From NCBI RefSeq assembly GCF_003149245.1, contig NZ_QGDL01000019.1, forward strand, positions 1 to 64,000: 64,000 nucleotides of DNA, written 5' to 3'. The position numbers and the translations under genes were made by a program. Below the pieces are notes generated by a model. The model was not told the origin of the DNA and searched no databases. It worked only from the letters and a program-made list of their open reading frames with translations. Of the stretch, positions 37,365-45,913 are shown piece by piece; the stretch's first letter is position 1, and each line of letters opens with the position of its first letter. Origin of the DNA: Faecalicatena orotica. GTDB taxonomy: Bacteria; Bacillota; Clostridia; Lachnospirales; Lachnospiraceae.

Positions 37365-38201
37365 ATGGCTTTTATACAGATGAATATCATGTCACAGTCA
37401 TTAATGAGAACAGTTCCTGTAAATGTAATCCTTCCAATAGATAAGATCGATTTCCCGGGAATGCCAAAAAGAGAAGAGAAACCGTTTAAAACCTTATATC
37501 TTCTGCATGGAATCTTCGGAAACCATATGGATTGGGTCACAGGAACCAATATTTTAAGATGGGCCGAGGAAAGAAATCTGGCAGTGGTAATGCCCGCTGG
37601 GGAGAACGGTTTTTACGTTGATAACCAAAAAGCCCATAACTTATATGGCGAATTTATCGGACAGGAATTAGTCGCATTGACGAGAAAAATGTTTCCGTTA
37701 TCTACAAAGCGAGAGGATACATTTATTGCCGGACTTTCAATGGGCGGTTTTGGGGCCATCAGGAATGGACTGAAATACCATAATACTTTTGGATACATAG
37801 CAGGTCTGTCAGCAGCCAGTATTATGGATGGCATCGAAAAAAGAACGAATGATGTACCGTTTTGGATAGAGGGGCGTGATTATGCGGAAAGCTGTTTTGG
37901 TGATTTGGATAAAGCGCCGGAAAGTGATATGAACCCCAAGTGGCTGGCCCGCAGATTAGCAGGGACGGAAACATGTAAACCAGATATTTATTTGTGCTGC
38001 GGAACAGAAGACTCGCTGCTGGGAGCAAACCGGGATCTGAGCAGGTATCTGTCAGATCTGGGCTATCATGTAACCTATGAAGAGTCGGCCGGAGGGCATG
38101 AATGGGATTTCTGGAATACCCATTTGAAAAAAGTACTCGAATGGCTTCCTTTGGAGACAGGGGCTGACGGAATAAACAGCGGGCATGTCGGGCTGGATTA
38201 A
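37365..38201 (+). CDS. Esterase D/EstA-type serine esterase
   Basis: The protein is 278 aa, PF00756-type. Triad: S125 in GLSMGGFGA, D216 in GTEDSLL and H245 in GGHEWDFW; LYLLHGIFGNHMDW near residue 46 forms the oxyanion-hole loop. It is preceded by AAGGAG and lies 32 bp after MATE, probably co-transcribed. Relatives (tributyrin esterase, feruloyl or acetyl esterases) cleave short acyl esters. It is cytoplasmic by absence of a signal peptide. Confidence 0.9.
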   Translation: MAFIQMNIMSQSLMRTVPVNVILPIDKIDFPGMPKREEKPFKTLYLLHGIFGNHMDWVTGTNILRWAEERNLAVVMPAGENGFYVDNQKAHNLYGEFIGQELVALTRKMFPLSTKREDTFIAGLSMGGFGAIRNGLKYHNTFGYIAGLSAASIMDGIEKRTNDVPFWIEGRDYAESCFGDLDKAPESDMNPKWLARRLAGTETCKPDIYLCCGTEDSLLGANRDLSRYLSDLGYHVTYEESAGGHEWDFWNTHLKKVLEWLPLETGADGINSGHVGLD

Positions 38202-38222
38202 CAAGTGATAAAAAAAGATATG

Positions 38223-38268
38223 AGTGTTGTGATTCGATTTATGGCAGAATTACAATCACTCTTATTTT
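38223..38268 (+). terminator. Terminator after the esterase
   Basis: AGTGTTGTGATTC and GAATTACAATCACT form an imperfect stem followed by CTTATTTTATT. Confidence 0.65.
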
Positions 38269-38302
38269 ATTATAGCTATTTTGATTCTGTGAAATATTAT
38301 AT

Positions 38303-38356
38303 TTGACATTGGTCTATACTTATGTTACTATCCCTTTGTAGACCGACGGTCGGTCT
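38303..38356 (+). promoter_or_regulatory. Promoter and palindromic operator of the TetR-ABC operon
   Basis: TTGACA at 38303-38308 and TACTAT at 38326-38331 are 17 bp apart. Just downstream, AGACCGAC-G-GTCGGTCT at 38340-38356 is a perfect palindrome typical of TetR operators, placed at the transcript start. Confidence 0.75.
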
Positions 38357-38378
38357 GCGAAAAAAAGGAGGCATTACT

Positions 38379-39008
38379 ATGAGAGTCGTTAAAGAAGCGA
38401 ATGTCAGGAAGAATGAAATATTAGATGCTGCTGCAAGACTATTTACAGAAAAAGGATTTGATAATACCAGCACCAGCGACATTATGTCGGCTGTAGGGAT
38501 TGCAAAGGGAACTCTCTACCACCACTTCAAATCCAAAGAAGATATCATGGATTCACTCATTGAACGACAGACAACACAAATTTTGGAAAGGGCCAGAAAA
38601 GCAGCCGGAGATACAAGCCTGTCTGTAGAGGAACGTATGATTGCCACAATTTCAGCACTTCATATAGAAGATACTGACCAAACGGGAGGGAATGAAATCA
38701 TAGATCACCTGCATAAACCACAGAATGCGCTAATGAATCAGAAAACAAAGCAAATCATCCTGCAACGTGTCCCCCCGATCATGGCCGGGATTGTTAACGA
38801 CGGAATTGCACAAGGGTTATATGTTACCCCTTATCCTCTTGAGTGTATGGAAATTGCGGTGTGCTATCTGAATCTAATGCTTGATGACGACGTATTTGAA
38901 TTGACAGGGGAACAAAGCCGCGAAAAAATCAAAGCATTTATCTTTTGTCTGGAAAGGCTTCTTGGCGTAGAGGAAGGGCAGCTTACTTATTTCAGGCAAA
39001 TGTTTTGA
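38379..39008 (+). CDS. TetR-family repressor of the adjacent ABC exporter
   Basis: The protein is 209 aa. The HTH is clear (AARLFTEKGFDNTSTSDIM, AVGIAKGTLYHHFKSKEDIM) and the C-terminal part is helical. ATG at 38379 follows AAAGGAGG; an ATG 19 codons upstream lies inside the operator and is rejected. The palindrome at 38340-38356 and the exporter genes directly behind it suggest autoregulation and ligand-induced release of the operon. Confidence 0.92.
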   Translation: MRVVKEANVRKNEILDAAARLFTEKGFDNTSTSDIMSAVGIAKGTLYHHFKSKEDIMDSLIERQTTQILERARKAAGDTSLSVEERMIATISALHIEDTDQTGGNEIIDHLHKPQNALMNQKTKQIILQRVPPIMAGIVNDGIAQGLYVTPYPLECMEIAVCYLNLMLDDDVFELTGEQSREKIKAFIFCLERLLGVEEGQLTYFRQMF

Positions 39009-39042
39009 AAAAATTAATATGTAAATAAGAATAGGGGTGTGT

Positions 39043-41361
39043 ATGAATAGTAGGATTATTTATAAAAATATTTTGAGAAATAAAGTGGTCTCGTTTACCA
39101 CGGTGCTTTTTGTCACTGTGGCGGCAATGCTGATGTCATTGGCTACGATGCTCACCGTGGATATGCTCGGAGCAATTGACAGTCTCATGGCGGACGCTAA
39201 AACGCCCCATTTCATGCAGATGCATTCCGGAACAATTGGCAGATCAGATCTGGAAGCATTTGCGGAGAATAATAGCAATGTGGAAGACTATCAGACTATT
39301 GAATTCCTGAATGTGGATAACAGCAAGATTACTCTGGGGAAGAATACTCTTGCAGGCAGTGTACAGGATAACGGATTTTGCGTGCAGAGCGAGAGGTTTG
39401 ATTTTCTGCTTGATCTGGATAACAGACGGATTTCCCCTAAAGACGGGGAAGTGTATGTTCCTGTCTGCTATTTTAAAGACGGTCTTGTCAAGGAAGGGGA
39501 CCAGGCCAGCATCGGCGACAGGACATTTACAGTAGCTGGCTTTGTCCGGGATTCGCAGATGAACTCGGCACTTGCGTCCTCAAAAAGATTTGTTGTGAGT
39601 GAAGCAGACTATGACCTGTTGGAACAGATTGGAAGTGTGGAATATCTGATAGAATTCCGCCTGTATGATCTATCAGAGTTAAGCGCCTTTGAAACAGCAT
39701 ACAATGCCGCTGGCCTTCCGGCCGGCGGACCAGCGCTCACGTGGCCGCTGTTTAAAATAATCAGCGCTGTTTCTGACGGCATCATGATCGCCGTAATCAT
39801 GTTAGTTGGTTTGCTTGTCATCCTGATTGCATTGTTATGCATACGATTTACACTCCTTGCAAAGATCGAGGAAGACTACCGGGAAATCGGAGCCATGAAG
39901 GCAGTTGGGATGCGGACATCTGATATTCGAAGGATCTATCTGGCGATTTATGCGTCTATAGCTGCTATGGGATGTATCATCGGATTTTTATTATCACTTT
40001 TACTGAAAAAATCAATGCAGGAGAGCATTCGTCTGAATTTTGGGAATGGCAGCAGCAGTGCTTTCACTATGATGCTTGGGTCAGCAGGTGCGGCCCTCGT
40101 GTTTTTGCTGGTTCTTTTCTATGTAAATATGAATTTGCGGCGTTTCCATAAAATATCGGCGGTGCAGGCGCTCAGCTTCGGCGCAGTACAGGAACCTGTC
40201 AGCGGGTTCGGAAGGATGAAATTATCAGCTAATCGTCTGCTATCTACGAATTTATTTCTTGGGATAAAGGATGTCCTGTCGAGAAAGCGTCTGTATTTTA
40301 CAATGCTGGCAGTCATTATACTTGCAAGCTTTATTATGATCGTGCCGCAGAACCTGTATCATACAATTTCAGGAGATGACTTTGTTGCGTATATTGGGGT
40401 GGGCCGCTGTGATATGCGGATTGACATCCAGCAGACCAGCCAGATCGACCAAAAGACGGCAGATATCGGAACATATCTGAATGGTGATCAGGATGTGGAA
40501 GAATATGCCCTGTTTACCACCAAAACGTTCGGAGTAAAGACGGACAGTGATACCGCAGAAAATATGAAAATTGAACTTGGGGATCATTCCGTTTTTCCGC
40601 TCCAATATTCCTCTGGCAGGATGCCGGTAAAAGAAAATGAAATTGCATTATCCTCGATGAATGCAGAAGAGATTGGTAAAAATGTCGGGGACCGGCTCAT
40701 ACTTTTGACAGCAAATGGCGAGAAAGAACTGTCAGTCTGCGGAATTTACCCGGACATCACCAATGGCGGGAAAACAGCCAAAGCGGTTTTTCAGGATGAT
40801 ACTGCTGAAACGGCATGGAGTATGATCTGTGTCACACTGGCCGATCAGAGGCTGCTCTCTGACAAGATAGAGATGTTCTCTAATCAATTCAGCTTTGCAA
40901 AGATATCCGGGATTGAGGAATATATGGCACAGACATTCGGGCAGACGCTTCACTCGGTAAAGACAGCGTCACTGGTAGCCATTCTGGCGGCTTTTGCTGT
41001 CACACTGCTTGTAACACTGCTGTTCATGAAGCTGCTGGCGGTAAAGGACCGTTATTCGATTGCCGTCATGAGAGCCTCCGGCTTCACAGGCTCAGATATC
41101 AGGGCCCAGTATGCATGGCGTGCCGCTTTTATACTGGCAGCCGGAATCATTGCCGGTACAATACTGGCAGGTACGCTCGGTGAAAAAATATCCGGCATGG
41201 CGATGTCCTCCATAGGTGCAGCCGCCTTCCATTTTACAGTCAACCCACTATTCACCTATTTACTGTCTCCGGTTATCATGGCACTTGCGGCACTGCTTGC
41301 AACTGTGTGCGGAACATTCCGGGCGGGCGATGTGCATATTTACGAATCAATAAAGGAGTAA
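39043..41361 (+). CDS. FtsX-type ABC transporter permease
   Basis: The protein is 772 aa. There is one helix at residues 15-40, a large extracytoplasmic domain, three helices near 240-370 with the FtsX segment KIEEDYREIGAMKAVGMRTSD, a fourth helix, another outer domain and three helices at the end (KDRYSIAVMRASGFTGSD). This duplicated build is that of BceB/LolE/MacB-like permeases that export peptides, lipids or antibiotics. It works with the ATPase 3 bp downstream and is controlled by the TetR upstream. Confidence 0.9.
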   Translation: MNSRIIYKNILRNKVVSFTTVLFVTVAAMLMSLATMLTVDMLGAIDSLMADAKTPHFMQMHSGTIGRSDLEAFAENNSNVEDYQTIEFLNVDNSKITLGKNTLAGSVQDNGFCVQSERFDFLLDLDNRRISPKDGEVYVPVCYFKDGLVKEGDQASIGDRTFTVAGFVRDSQMNSALASSKRFVVSEADYDLLEQIGSVEYLIEFRLYDLSELSAFETAYNAAGLPAGGPALTWPLFKIISAVSDGIMIAVIMLVGLLVILIALLCIRFTLLAKIEEDYREIGAMKAVGMRTSDIRRIYLAIYASIAAMGCIIGFLLSLLLKKSMQESIRLNFGNGSSSAFTMMLGSAGAALVFLLVLFYVNMNLRRFHKISAVQALSFGAVQEPVSGFGRMKLSANRLLSTNLFLGIKDVLSRKRLYFTMLAVIILASFIMIVPQNLYHTISGDDFVAYIGVGRCDMRIDIQQTSQIDQKTADIGTYLNGDQDVEEYALFTTKTFGVKTDSDTAENMKIELGDHSVFPLQYSSGRMPVKENEIALSSMNAEEIGKNVGDRLILLTANGEKELSVCGIYPDITNGGKTAKAVFQDDTAETAWSMICVTLADQRLLSDKIEMFSNQFSFAKISGIEEYMAQTFGQTLHSVKTASLVAILAAFAVTLLVTLLFMKLLAVKDRYSIAVMRASGFTGSDIRAQYAWRAAFILAAGIIAGTILAGTLGEKISGMAMSSIGAAAFHFTVNPLFTYLLSPVIMALAALLATVCGTFRAGDVHIYESIKE

Positions 41362-41364
41362 ACA

Positions 41365-42123
41365 ATGAATCAATTACTATGTGGCAATAAAATCATAAAG
41401 TCTTTTGGTGCCGGAAAAGAAAAGCGTAATGTGTTAAATGGCGTGTCGGTGGAAATAGAAAGCGGAGAGTTTGTATCTGTAATGGGGCCTTCCGGTTCCG
41501 GAAAATCGACCCTGCTCTACGCACTCAGCGGCATGGATGCAATAGACAGCGGAAATGTAGTCTTTGAAAATCAGAACCTGTCAGGATTATCAGATGACGC
41601 GCTTTCCGATCTGCGCAGAAAGAAAATGGGATTTGTATTCCAACAGCCTACACTATTAAAGAACCTGAATATACTGGATAATATTATTTTACCGCTTATG
41701 CGAGACCATCGTAAAAATGTGAAGGAACTTACGAAAAAGGCAAGGCTTCTGATGAAGCAGGTGGGAATCGGGGAATTGGAACAAAGAGACATCACCCAGG
41801 TGTCCGGCGGGCAGCTCCAGAGGGCGGGGATCTGCCGGGCACTGATGAGTGACCCGGAGATTATTTTCGGCGACGAACCAACCGGGGCGCTGAATTCTAA
41901 GTCGGCAAAAGAAGTCATGGAACTTCTTTCAAAAATAAATGAACAAGGCACTGCAGTGCTGCTGGTCACCCATGATGCCAGCGTTGCAGCCAGAACCAGC
42001 CGCGTGCTATTCATGCGGGACGGGGAAATTGTCAGCAGACTGGATTTTCCGAAGTATCAGCCGAAAAAACATGAGGAGCGGATAGAAAAAATCATGGGGC
42101 AGATGCGTGCTATTGGGATTTAA
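41365..42123 (+). CDS. ABC transporter ATP-binding protein (MacB/LolD type)
   Basis: The protein is 252 aa. Walker A GPSGSGKST, Q-loop FQQPTLL, signature VSGGQLQRAG, Walker B IIFGDEPTGAL and the H-loop VTHD are all intact. It energises the FtsX permease encoded just upstream; the two genes are separated by 3 bp. A C-terminal extension of about 20 residues is basic (PKKHEERIEKIM). Confidence 0.95.
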   Translation: MNQLLCGNKIIKSFGAGKEKRNVLNGVSVEIESGEFVSVMGPSGSGKSTLLYALSGMDAIDSGNVVFENQNLSGLSDDALSDLRRKKMGFVFQQPTLLKNLNILDNIILPLMRDHRKNVKELTKKARLLMKQVGIGELEQRDITQVSGGQLQRAGICRALMSDPEIIFGDEPTGALNSKSAKEVMELLSKINEQGTAVLLVTHDASVAARTSRVLFMRDGEIVSRLDFPKYQPKKHEERIEKIMGQMRAIGI

Positions 42124-42128
42124 ATTTG

Positions 42129-42156
42129 TTGAAAAATATAAGGAATATGATAGAAT
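42129..42156 (+). promoter_or_regulatory. Promoter of the toxin-like mRNA
   Basis: TTGAAA at 42129-42134 and TAGAAT at 42151-42156 are 16 bp apart. Transcription would begin near ATGTTACCGC (42161-42170), which is complementary to GCGGTAACAT at 42289-42298 just past the small ORF, so the 5' end can pair with the 3' side of the mRNA. Confidence 0.6.
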
Positions 42157-42195
42157 AGACATGTTACCGCCCCTATACTGGTAACAGGAAGGGGG

Positions 42196-42223
42196 GTGCT
42201 GCGTGGATTCTCTATCATCTTTT
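42196..42223 (+). repeat. Direct repeat 1 (toxin start region)
   Basis: This segment covers the GTG start and ribosome-site side of the toxin-like ORF. It is repeated with few changes at 42378-42403 (shared cores GTGCYGCRTGGA and CTATCATCTTTT). In the antisense RNA the second copy would be transcribed as its complement and could pair here. Confidence 0.75.
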
Positions 42224-42289
42224 ATTCTTTCCGTGTTGGCAGGTGTAGTTGCCTACTACATATGCAAGTGGCTAGACGAGGAAGAGTAG
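42203..42289 (+). CDS. 28-residue membrane peptide, type I toxin candidate
   Basis: GTG start behind AGGAAGGGGGG. The peptide begins MDSLSSFILSVLAG, has one membrane helix containing AYYICKW and ends in the acidic tail LDEEE. Small single-helix peptides with a charged tail are typical of Fst/Ldr/TxpA-type toxins. The mRNA has the complementary 5' and 3' segments described at the promoter entry and ends at a bidirectional terminator facing an opposing promoter. Toxicity is inferred from architecture, not shown; a regulatory peptide is the alternative. Confidence 0.65.
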   Translation: MDSLSSFILSVLAGVVAYYICKWLDEEE

Positions 42290-42332
42290 CGGTAACATAG
42301 CCCAAACGGTTGACTTCACCGAAAAAGAAGAA

Positions 42333-42376
42333 GAACCCCCGGAAGTAGTAGCGTACTTCCGGGGGTTCGTTCTTTT
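42333..42376. terminator. Shared bidirectional terminator of the toxin-like locus
   Basis: GAACCCCCGGAAGTA (42333-42347) and TACTTCCGGGGGTTC (42354-42368) form a perfect 15-bp stem with a 6-nt loop. T-rich tails follow on the + strand (GTTCTTTTT) and on the - strand (CTTCTTCTTTTTC). Confidence 0.9.
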
Positions 42377-42377
42377 T

Positions 42378-42403
42378 GTGCCGCATGGACACTATCATCT
42401 TTT
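42378..42403 (+). repeat. Direct repeat 2 (antisense RNA side)
   Basis: This is the second copy of the 42196-42223 sequence. It lies between the shared terminator and the antisense promoter, so it is transcribed only in the opposing RNA. Confidence 0.75.
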
Positions 42404-42523
42404 TTGTTGCCTATCGGCATTATAGCATATGATATATAGAATTGCAATATTCCTATACAAAAAATCATGGGACAGTTGTGTATGCGCGTAAGCTGTGAAG
42501 CGTTACGCGTGTGGGGATTTGAG

Positions 42524-43411
42524 TTAATCTAAACCTTCCCGCAGCACTTCAATAAATTTTTCAGCCGGTTTTGAAAATACCTGATATTTTTTCCAAATCA
42601 CACTCATTTCTTGCTCCAGCATCGGAACCAGCGGCCGGAAACAAAGGCTGCTGGTTCCAGTCGTATTGATAATCTTATCGAAACAGATGGCATAACCAAG
42701 ACCTTCATCCACCAGAAGTGATGCATTAAAAATAAGATTATATGTAGCAACAATATTCAAATCCGGCATCTGGCGCTCCAGCCATTGGATCACGATACCA
42801 CCTTTTTCTTCCTGCTGGGATATGATCAGAGGTTTATCCCACAAGTCTTCCGGCGACACTGCCTCTTTTTCCGCAAGCGGCGAATCTTTCCGCATTAAGA
42901 CGCCCCATACATCCTTGGCTGGTAATTTCAGCGCGTTATATTTCGTTAAATCTACGGCCCCAAATACAATGCCAAAGTCCAGCAGGCCTTTATCCAGACG
43001 TTCTTTTACAAAGGTGGAGTTCCCGCTGGAAATATGAAATTGAATTCCGGGGCAGGTATCCTGAAGACTCTTTGCCGCTTTCGCTAAGATCCGCACTGCA
43101 TCGGTTTCCCCGGTTCCGATATAAATATCCCCTAGGATGATGTCATTGGCAAGGGTAACTTCCTTTTCCGTTTTCTTTACCAGATCAAGAATCTCTTCTG
43201 CCCGTTTCCGTAAGATCATCCCTTCTTCGGTCAGAGTCACTTTCCGTGAGCCTTTTGTCCCACGGATCAGCAGCTGCTTGCCCAGTTCTTCTTCCAGATT
43301 TTTCATCTGTGTGGAAAGTGTAGGCTGGGAAAGATGCAGTGATTCTGCAGCCCGTATAATACTTTGCTCTCTTGCAATTGCAAGAAAATATTGTAGAACC
43401 CGTAATTCCAT
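42524..43411 (-). CDS. LysR-family transcriptional regulator (copy 1)
   Basis: The protein is 295 aa. The N-terminal winged HTH is standard (LQYFLAIAREQSIIRAAESL, HLSQPTLSTQMKNLEEELGK), and residues 90-295 form a periplasmic-binding-type ligand domain. The ATG at complement of 43411 follows AAGGAGG; a longer frame to 43453 is less likely. It is divergent from a small conserved gene and flavodoxin-like genes and probably regulates them. A decayed paralogue with the same neighbour lies at 53905-54795. Confidence 0.92.
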   Translation of the reverse strand: MELRVLQYFLAIAREQSIIRAAESLHLSQPTLSTQMKNLEEELGKQLLIRGTKGSRKVTLTEEGMILRKRAEEILDLVKKTEKEVTLANDIILGDIYIGTGETDAVRILAKAAKSLQDTCPGIQFHISSGNSTFVKERLDKGLLDFGIVFGAVDLTKYNALKLPAKDVWGVLMRKDSPLAEKEAVSPEDLWDKPLIISQQEEKGGIVIQWLERQMPDLNIVATYNLIFNASLLVDEGLGYAICFDKIINTTGTSSLCFRPLVPMLEQEMSVIWKKYQVFSKPAEKFIEVLREGLD

Positions 43412-43615
43412 CTGATACCTCCTTACGCCCTCTGGGTATATTTGATAATTCATTTTAACAGTAGTCTATCATAAAAATGAATAGGTTTCAATTATACAAA
43501 TGTATTAAATATAAGTATTTGCTATTTTTATGAAATATGAATATGCTTATATCAAAGAGGAACTTGTAAACGCACAGTTAGTAGAAGGAAAATGCAGGAG
43601 GGTGTCGTGAAGTAA
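43412..43615. promoter_or_regulatory. Divergent LysR control region
   Basis: ATATAAGTAT near 43508 and ATGCTTATAT near 43547 form an inverted repeat with one mismatch, centred between the LysR gene and the small gene; this is plausible as a LysR operator. AGGAGGGTG lies about 15 nt before the downstream ATG. Confidence 0.45.
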
Positions 43616-43849
43616 ATGATGAATTTAGAATCCAGAGAAGCTGTTGTCCAAAACCTGAGGGATGCGGGATGCAGTCAGGATACAATCGAAAACTTTCTAT
43701 TATACTTTGATAGAAACCAAAAGGAAAAGCAGCTTGCATTGTTAGAAAAGCACAGAAAGCAGCTTTTAAATGTTGTACATAGCGAAGAGAAAAAGATTTA
43801 CTGCCTGGATTATCTGGTATACCAGCTTAAAAAGTCAAAGACCCCATAG
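43616..43849 (+). CDS. Small conserved helical protein (copy 1), function unknown
   Basis: The protein is 77 aa, without membrane segments. It is made of two amphipathic helices with a fixed core: VVQNLRDAGCSQDTI, then LEKHRKQLLNVVHSEEKKI and CLDYLVYQL. A paralogue with the same core is at 54935, also divergent from a LysR gene and also followed by a redox gene. The single Cys residues at DAGC and in CLDYL are conserved between the two. I do not know a function; a regulator or adaptor of the neighbouring redox enzymes is possible. Confidence 0.8.
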   Translation: MMNLESREAVVQNLRDAGCSQDTIENFLLYFDRNQKEKQLALLEKHRKQLLNVVHSEEKKIYCLDYLVYQLKKSKTP

Positions 43850-43888
43850 CAAACTACCGGGAATAAAACAAAAGGAGAGAAGAGAAAG

Positions 43889-44428
43889 ATGGAGAAAAAT
43901 ATTTTAGTTATTTCAAGCAGCCTGCGTAATGAAAGCAATTCTGAGATTCTGGCTGATAAGCTCATATGCGGAGCGAAGGAGGCAGGGCATCATGTGGAAA
44001 AAGTGAGTATCCGTGGGAAAGAGATCGCTTTCTGCCGGGGATGCCTCGCCTGTCAGAAAGCTGGCAGATGCGTGATTCAGGATGATGGCGATATAATTGC
44101 ACGTAAAATGCTGACGGCTGATGTACTTGTTTTCGCTACACCAGTCTATTATTACGAGATGAGCGGCCAGATGAAAACCATGCTCGACCGGGCAAACCCG
44201 CTCTTTTTCCTGGACTACCGGTTTAGAGATGTGTATTTACTGGCTACAGCGGCTGACGAAGACGAACATGCTGTGGACGGAGCACTTACAGGACTTAAAG
44301 GATGGATTTCCTGCTTTGAAAAAGCACGGCTTGCAGGAAGCATTTTTGCAGGCGGCGCAGACAAAGCGGGGGAGATTGAGGGCCATCCGGCACTCGAAAG
44401 AGCATACCGTATGGGGAGAGGGTTATAA
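43889..44428 (+). CDS. NAD(P)H-dependent FMN reductase / flavodoxin-like protein
   Basis: The protein is 179 aa. The flavodoxin-like fold starts with ILVISSSLRNESNSEI (phosphate-binding loop) and has CRGCLACQKAGRCVIQDD, the cysteine pattern of iron-sulfur flavoprotein and azoreductase relatives, then FATPVYYYEMSGQMKTMLDR. It transfers electrons from NAD(P)H through FMN to a small acceptor. It has GGAGAG upstream and follows the small gene by 39 bp. Confidence 0.88.
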   Translation: MEKNILVISSSLRNESNSEILADKLICGAKEAGHHVEKVSIRGKEIAFCRGCLACQKAGRCVIQDDGDIIARKMLTADVLVFATPVYYYEMSGQMKTMLDRANPLFFLDYRFRDVYLLATAADEDEHAVDGALTGLKGWISCFEKARLAGSIFAGGADKAGEIEGHPALERAYRMGRGL

Positions 44429-44504
44429 ACTTCAGCGATAATTTCTGGCTGACAATGATCTCCGCATAGAGAAAGAGAAGATGTAGATACTGGAGAATTT
44501 ATAT

Positions 44505-45080
44505 ATGGAAGTAAAAGAATTCATAAAGGTGATGAACAGCGGTGCAGCCATAACTGCGGAATCAAAAGTACATGAGTGTATGCATATGTTATCTCAGGAA
44601 GCACTGCGGCTTACAGCCGAATTGAATGGCAGTTATCATTCACCAGAAGAAACCAGGATGATTATGGAGAAGCTGACCGGAAAACCAGTGGATAAGACAT
44701 TCACGCTTTTTCCACCTTTTTATACTGATTGCGGTAAAAACCTTACTATAGGGAAGCATGTATTTATCAATTCCGGCTGTAAATTTCAGGATCAGGGTGG
44801 GATCACGATCGGAGATGGGGCCCTGATCGGGCACAACACAGTCCTTGCAACCCTAAATCACAGTCTGGACCCAAAACACAGGGCAGACATGGTCCCAGCC
44901 CCGATCCATATCGGTAAAAATGTCTGGATCGGGGCCAATGCAACGATTCTTGCAGGAGTTACTATCGGTGACGATACAGTTATTGCAGCCGGTGCAGTCG
45001 TGACAAAAGATGTTCCGGGAAATACGGTTGCAGGTGGGGTACCGGCAAAAGTAATCAAAAGGATTGAGGTGACACGATAA
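44505..45080 (+). CDS. Sugar O-acetyltransferase (maltose/galactoside acetyltransferase type)
   Basis: The protein is 191 aa. After a helical N-terminus, left-handed beta-helix hexapeptide repeats run from about residue 75 (ITIGDGALIGHNTVLATLNH, IGKNVWIGANATILAGVTIG, DDTVIAAGAVVTKDVPGNTV). The catalytic-type His is in TLNHSLD. The family uses acetyl-CoA to acetylate sugars. It is in the run of redox genes but probably not functionally tied to them. Confidence 0.9.
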   Translation: MEVKEFIKVMNSGAAITAESKVHECMHMLSQEALRLTAELNGSYHSPEETRMIMEKLTGKPVDKTFTLFPPFYTDCGKNLTIGKHVFINSGCKFQDQGGITIGDGALIGHNTVLATLNHSLDPKHRADMVPAPIHIGKNVWIGANATILAGVTIGDDTVIAAGAVVTKDVPGNTVAGGVPAKVIKRIEVTR

Positions 45081-45092
45081 AAAGATCAAAAT

Positions 45093-45283
45093 GATCCGGC
45101 TGCCCGCCCTGCTATTTCGGGAAGTGTGCAAAAATTGAGCATACCTTTGTGGAAGAGTCCATCATCAATCAAAACGGAAAGACCGATTACACAAAATTTA
45201 AACCGGTGCACTTTGAAATGCCAAATTATAATTATCTGGCTGCTGGTGATGTAATTACAAAGTGTATGACCTTAGGAAAATAG
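45093..45283 (+). pseudogene. C-terminal remnant of a flavin-reductase-like gene
   Basis: An open frame without a start (IEHTFVEESIINQNGKTDYT, then PVHFEMPNYNYLAAGDVI, TKCMTLGK) ends at TAG 45281-45283. The ending resembles flavin reductase family proteins. The N-terminal two thirds is missing, so it is a fragment within the redox cluster. The family call is moderate. Confidence 0.55.
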
Positions 45284-45314
45284 TCTTATTTATTTAGAAA
45301 AGAGATGGAAAAAG

Positions 45315-45848
45315 ATGAAGATAACAGTGATTACAGGAAGTCCTCATAGAAAGGGGACATCGGCGCTGCTGGCGGATGAATTTATCCGTGGGGCAAAAGA
45401 GGCCGGGCATGAAGTCTATCGTTTTGACGCAGCATTTGAAGAACTGCATCCTTGCCTTGGCTGTGATAAATGCGGCATGGGTTCAGCGCCATGTGTCTGG
45501 AAAGATGGCATGGAAAAATTAAATCCACATATGGCAGACGCTGATATGGTAGTATTGGTGACCCCGCTTTATTATTTTACGGTTTCTGCACAGTTAAAAA
45601 CAGTGATTGACCGTTTTTATGCGAATACCTACAAATTTACAGGCGGCAAAAAATCAATACTTATGGCAACCGCATTTGACAGTAACGAATGGACCATGCA
45701 GGCGTTGACTGGCTATTACAAAACCCTTGCCGGCTATATGCAATGGGAAGATGCAGGAATGATCCTTGCAGCTGGCTGTGGAAGCAGGTCGGGGATTGAA
45801 CATTCCGAATTTCCACAGAAGGCATACGATATGGGCAAAAATCTATGA
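45315..45848 (+). CDS. Flavodoxin-family FMN reductase (second)
   Basis: The protein is 177 aa. ITVITGSPHRKGTSALLADE is the FMN phosphate loop; CLGCDKCGMGSAPCVWKDG is the cysteine segment; VTPLYYFTVSAQLKTVIDRF follows. It is closely related in layout to the 43889 product. It ends just ahead of the flavodoxin lipoprotein gene, and the open frame of that gene overlaps its stop. Confidence 0.88.
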   Translation: MKITVITGSPHRKGTSALLADEFIRGAKEAGHEVYRFDAAFEELHPCLGCDKCGMGSAPCVWKDGMEKLNPHMADADMVVLVTPLYYFTVSAQLKTVIDRFYANTYKFTGGKKSILMATAFDSNEWTMQALTGYYKTLAGYMQWEDAGMILAAGCGSRSGIEHSEFPQKAYDMGKNL

Positions 45849-45913
45849 CAATTCAAATAGAACACAAGGATTCAGGAAGTAAAAAGAAATCGTTAAAACG
45901 AACAGGAGGACTT

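Larger units (their letters stand above)
42325..42412 (-). ncRNA. Putative antisense antitoxin RNA
   Basis: On the minus strand a strong promoter is seen: TTGCAA (complement of 42442-42447), a 17-bp spacer, then TATAAT (complement of 42419-42424) with TGC in front (extended -10). The transcript would start near 42412, carry the complement of direct repeat 2, and stop at the shared hairpin 42333-42368 followed by a T-rich run on this strand. It can pair with the toxin-like mRNA both in the repeat and in the terminator. Confidence 0.6.

Noticed and set aside
42124-42523. Riboswitch or leader for the following genes
   Set aside because: The next gene is on the other strand, and the convergent promoters, repeats and terminator fit a peptide/antisense RNA locus better.
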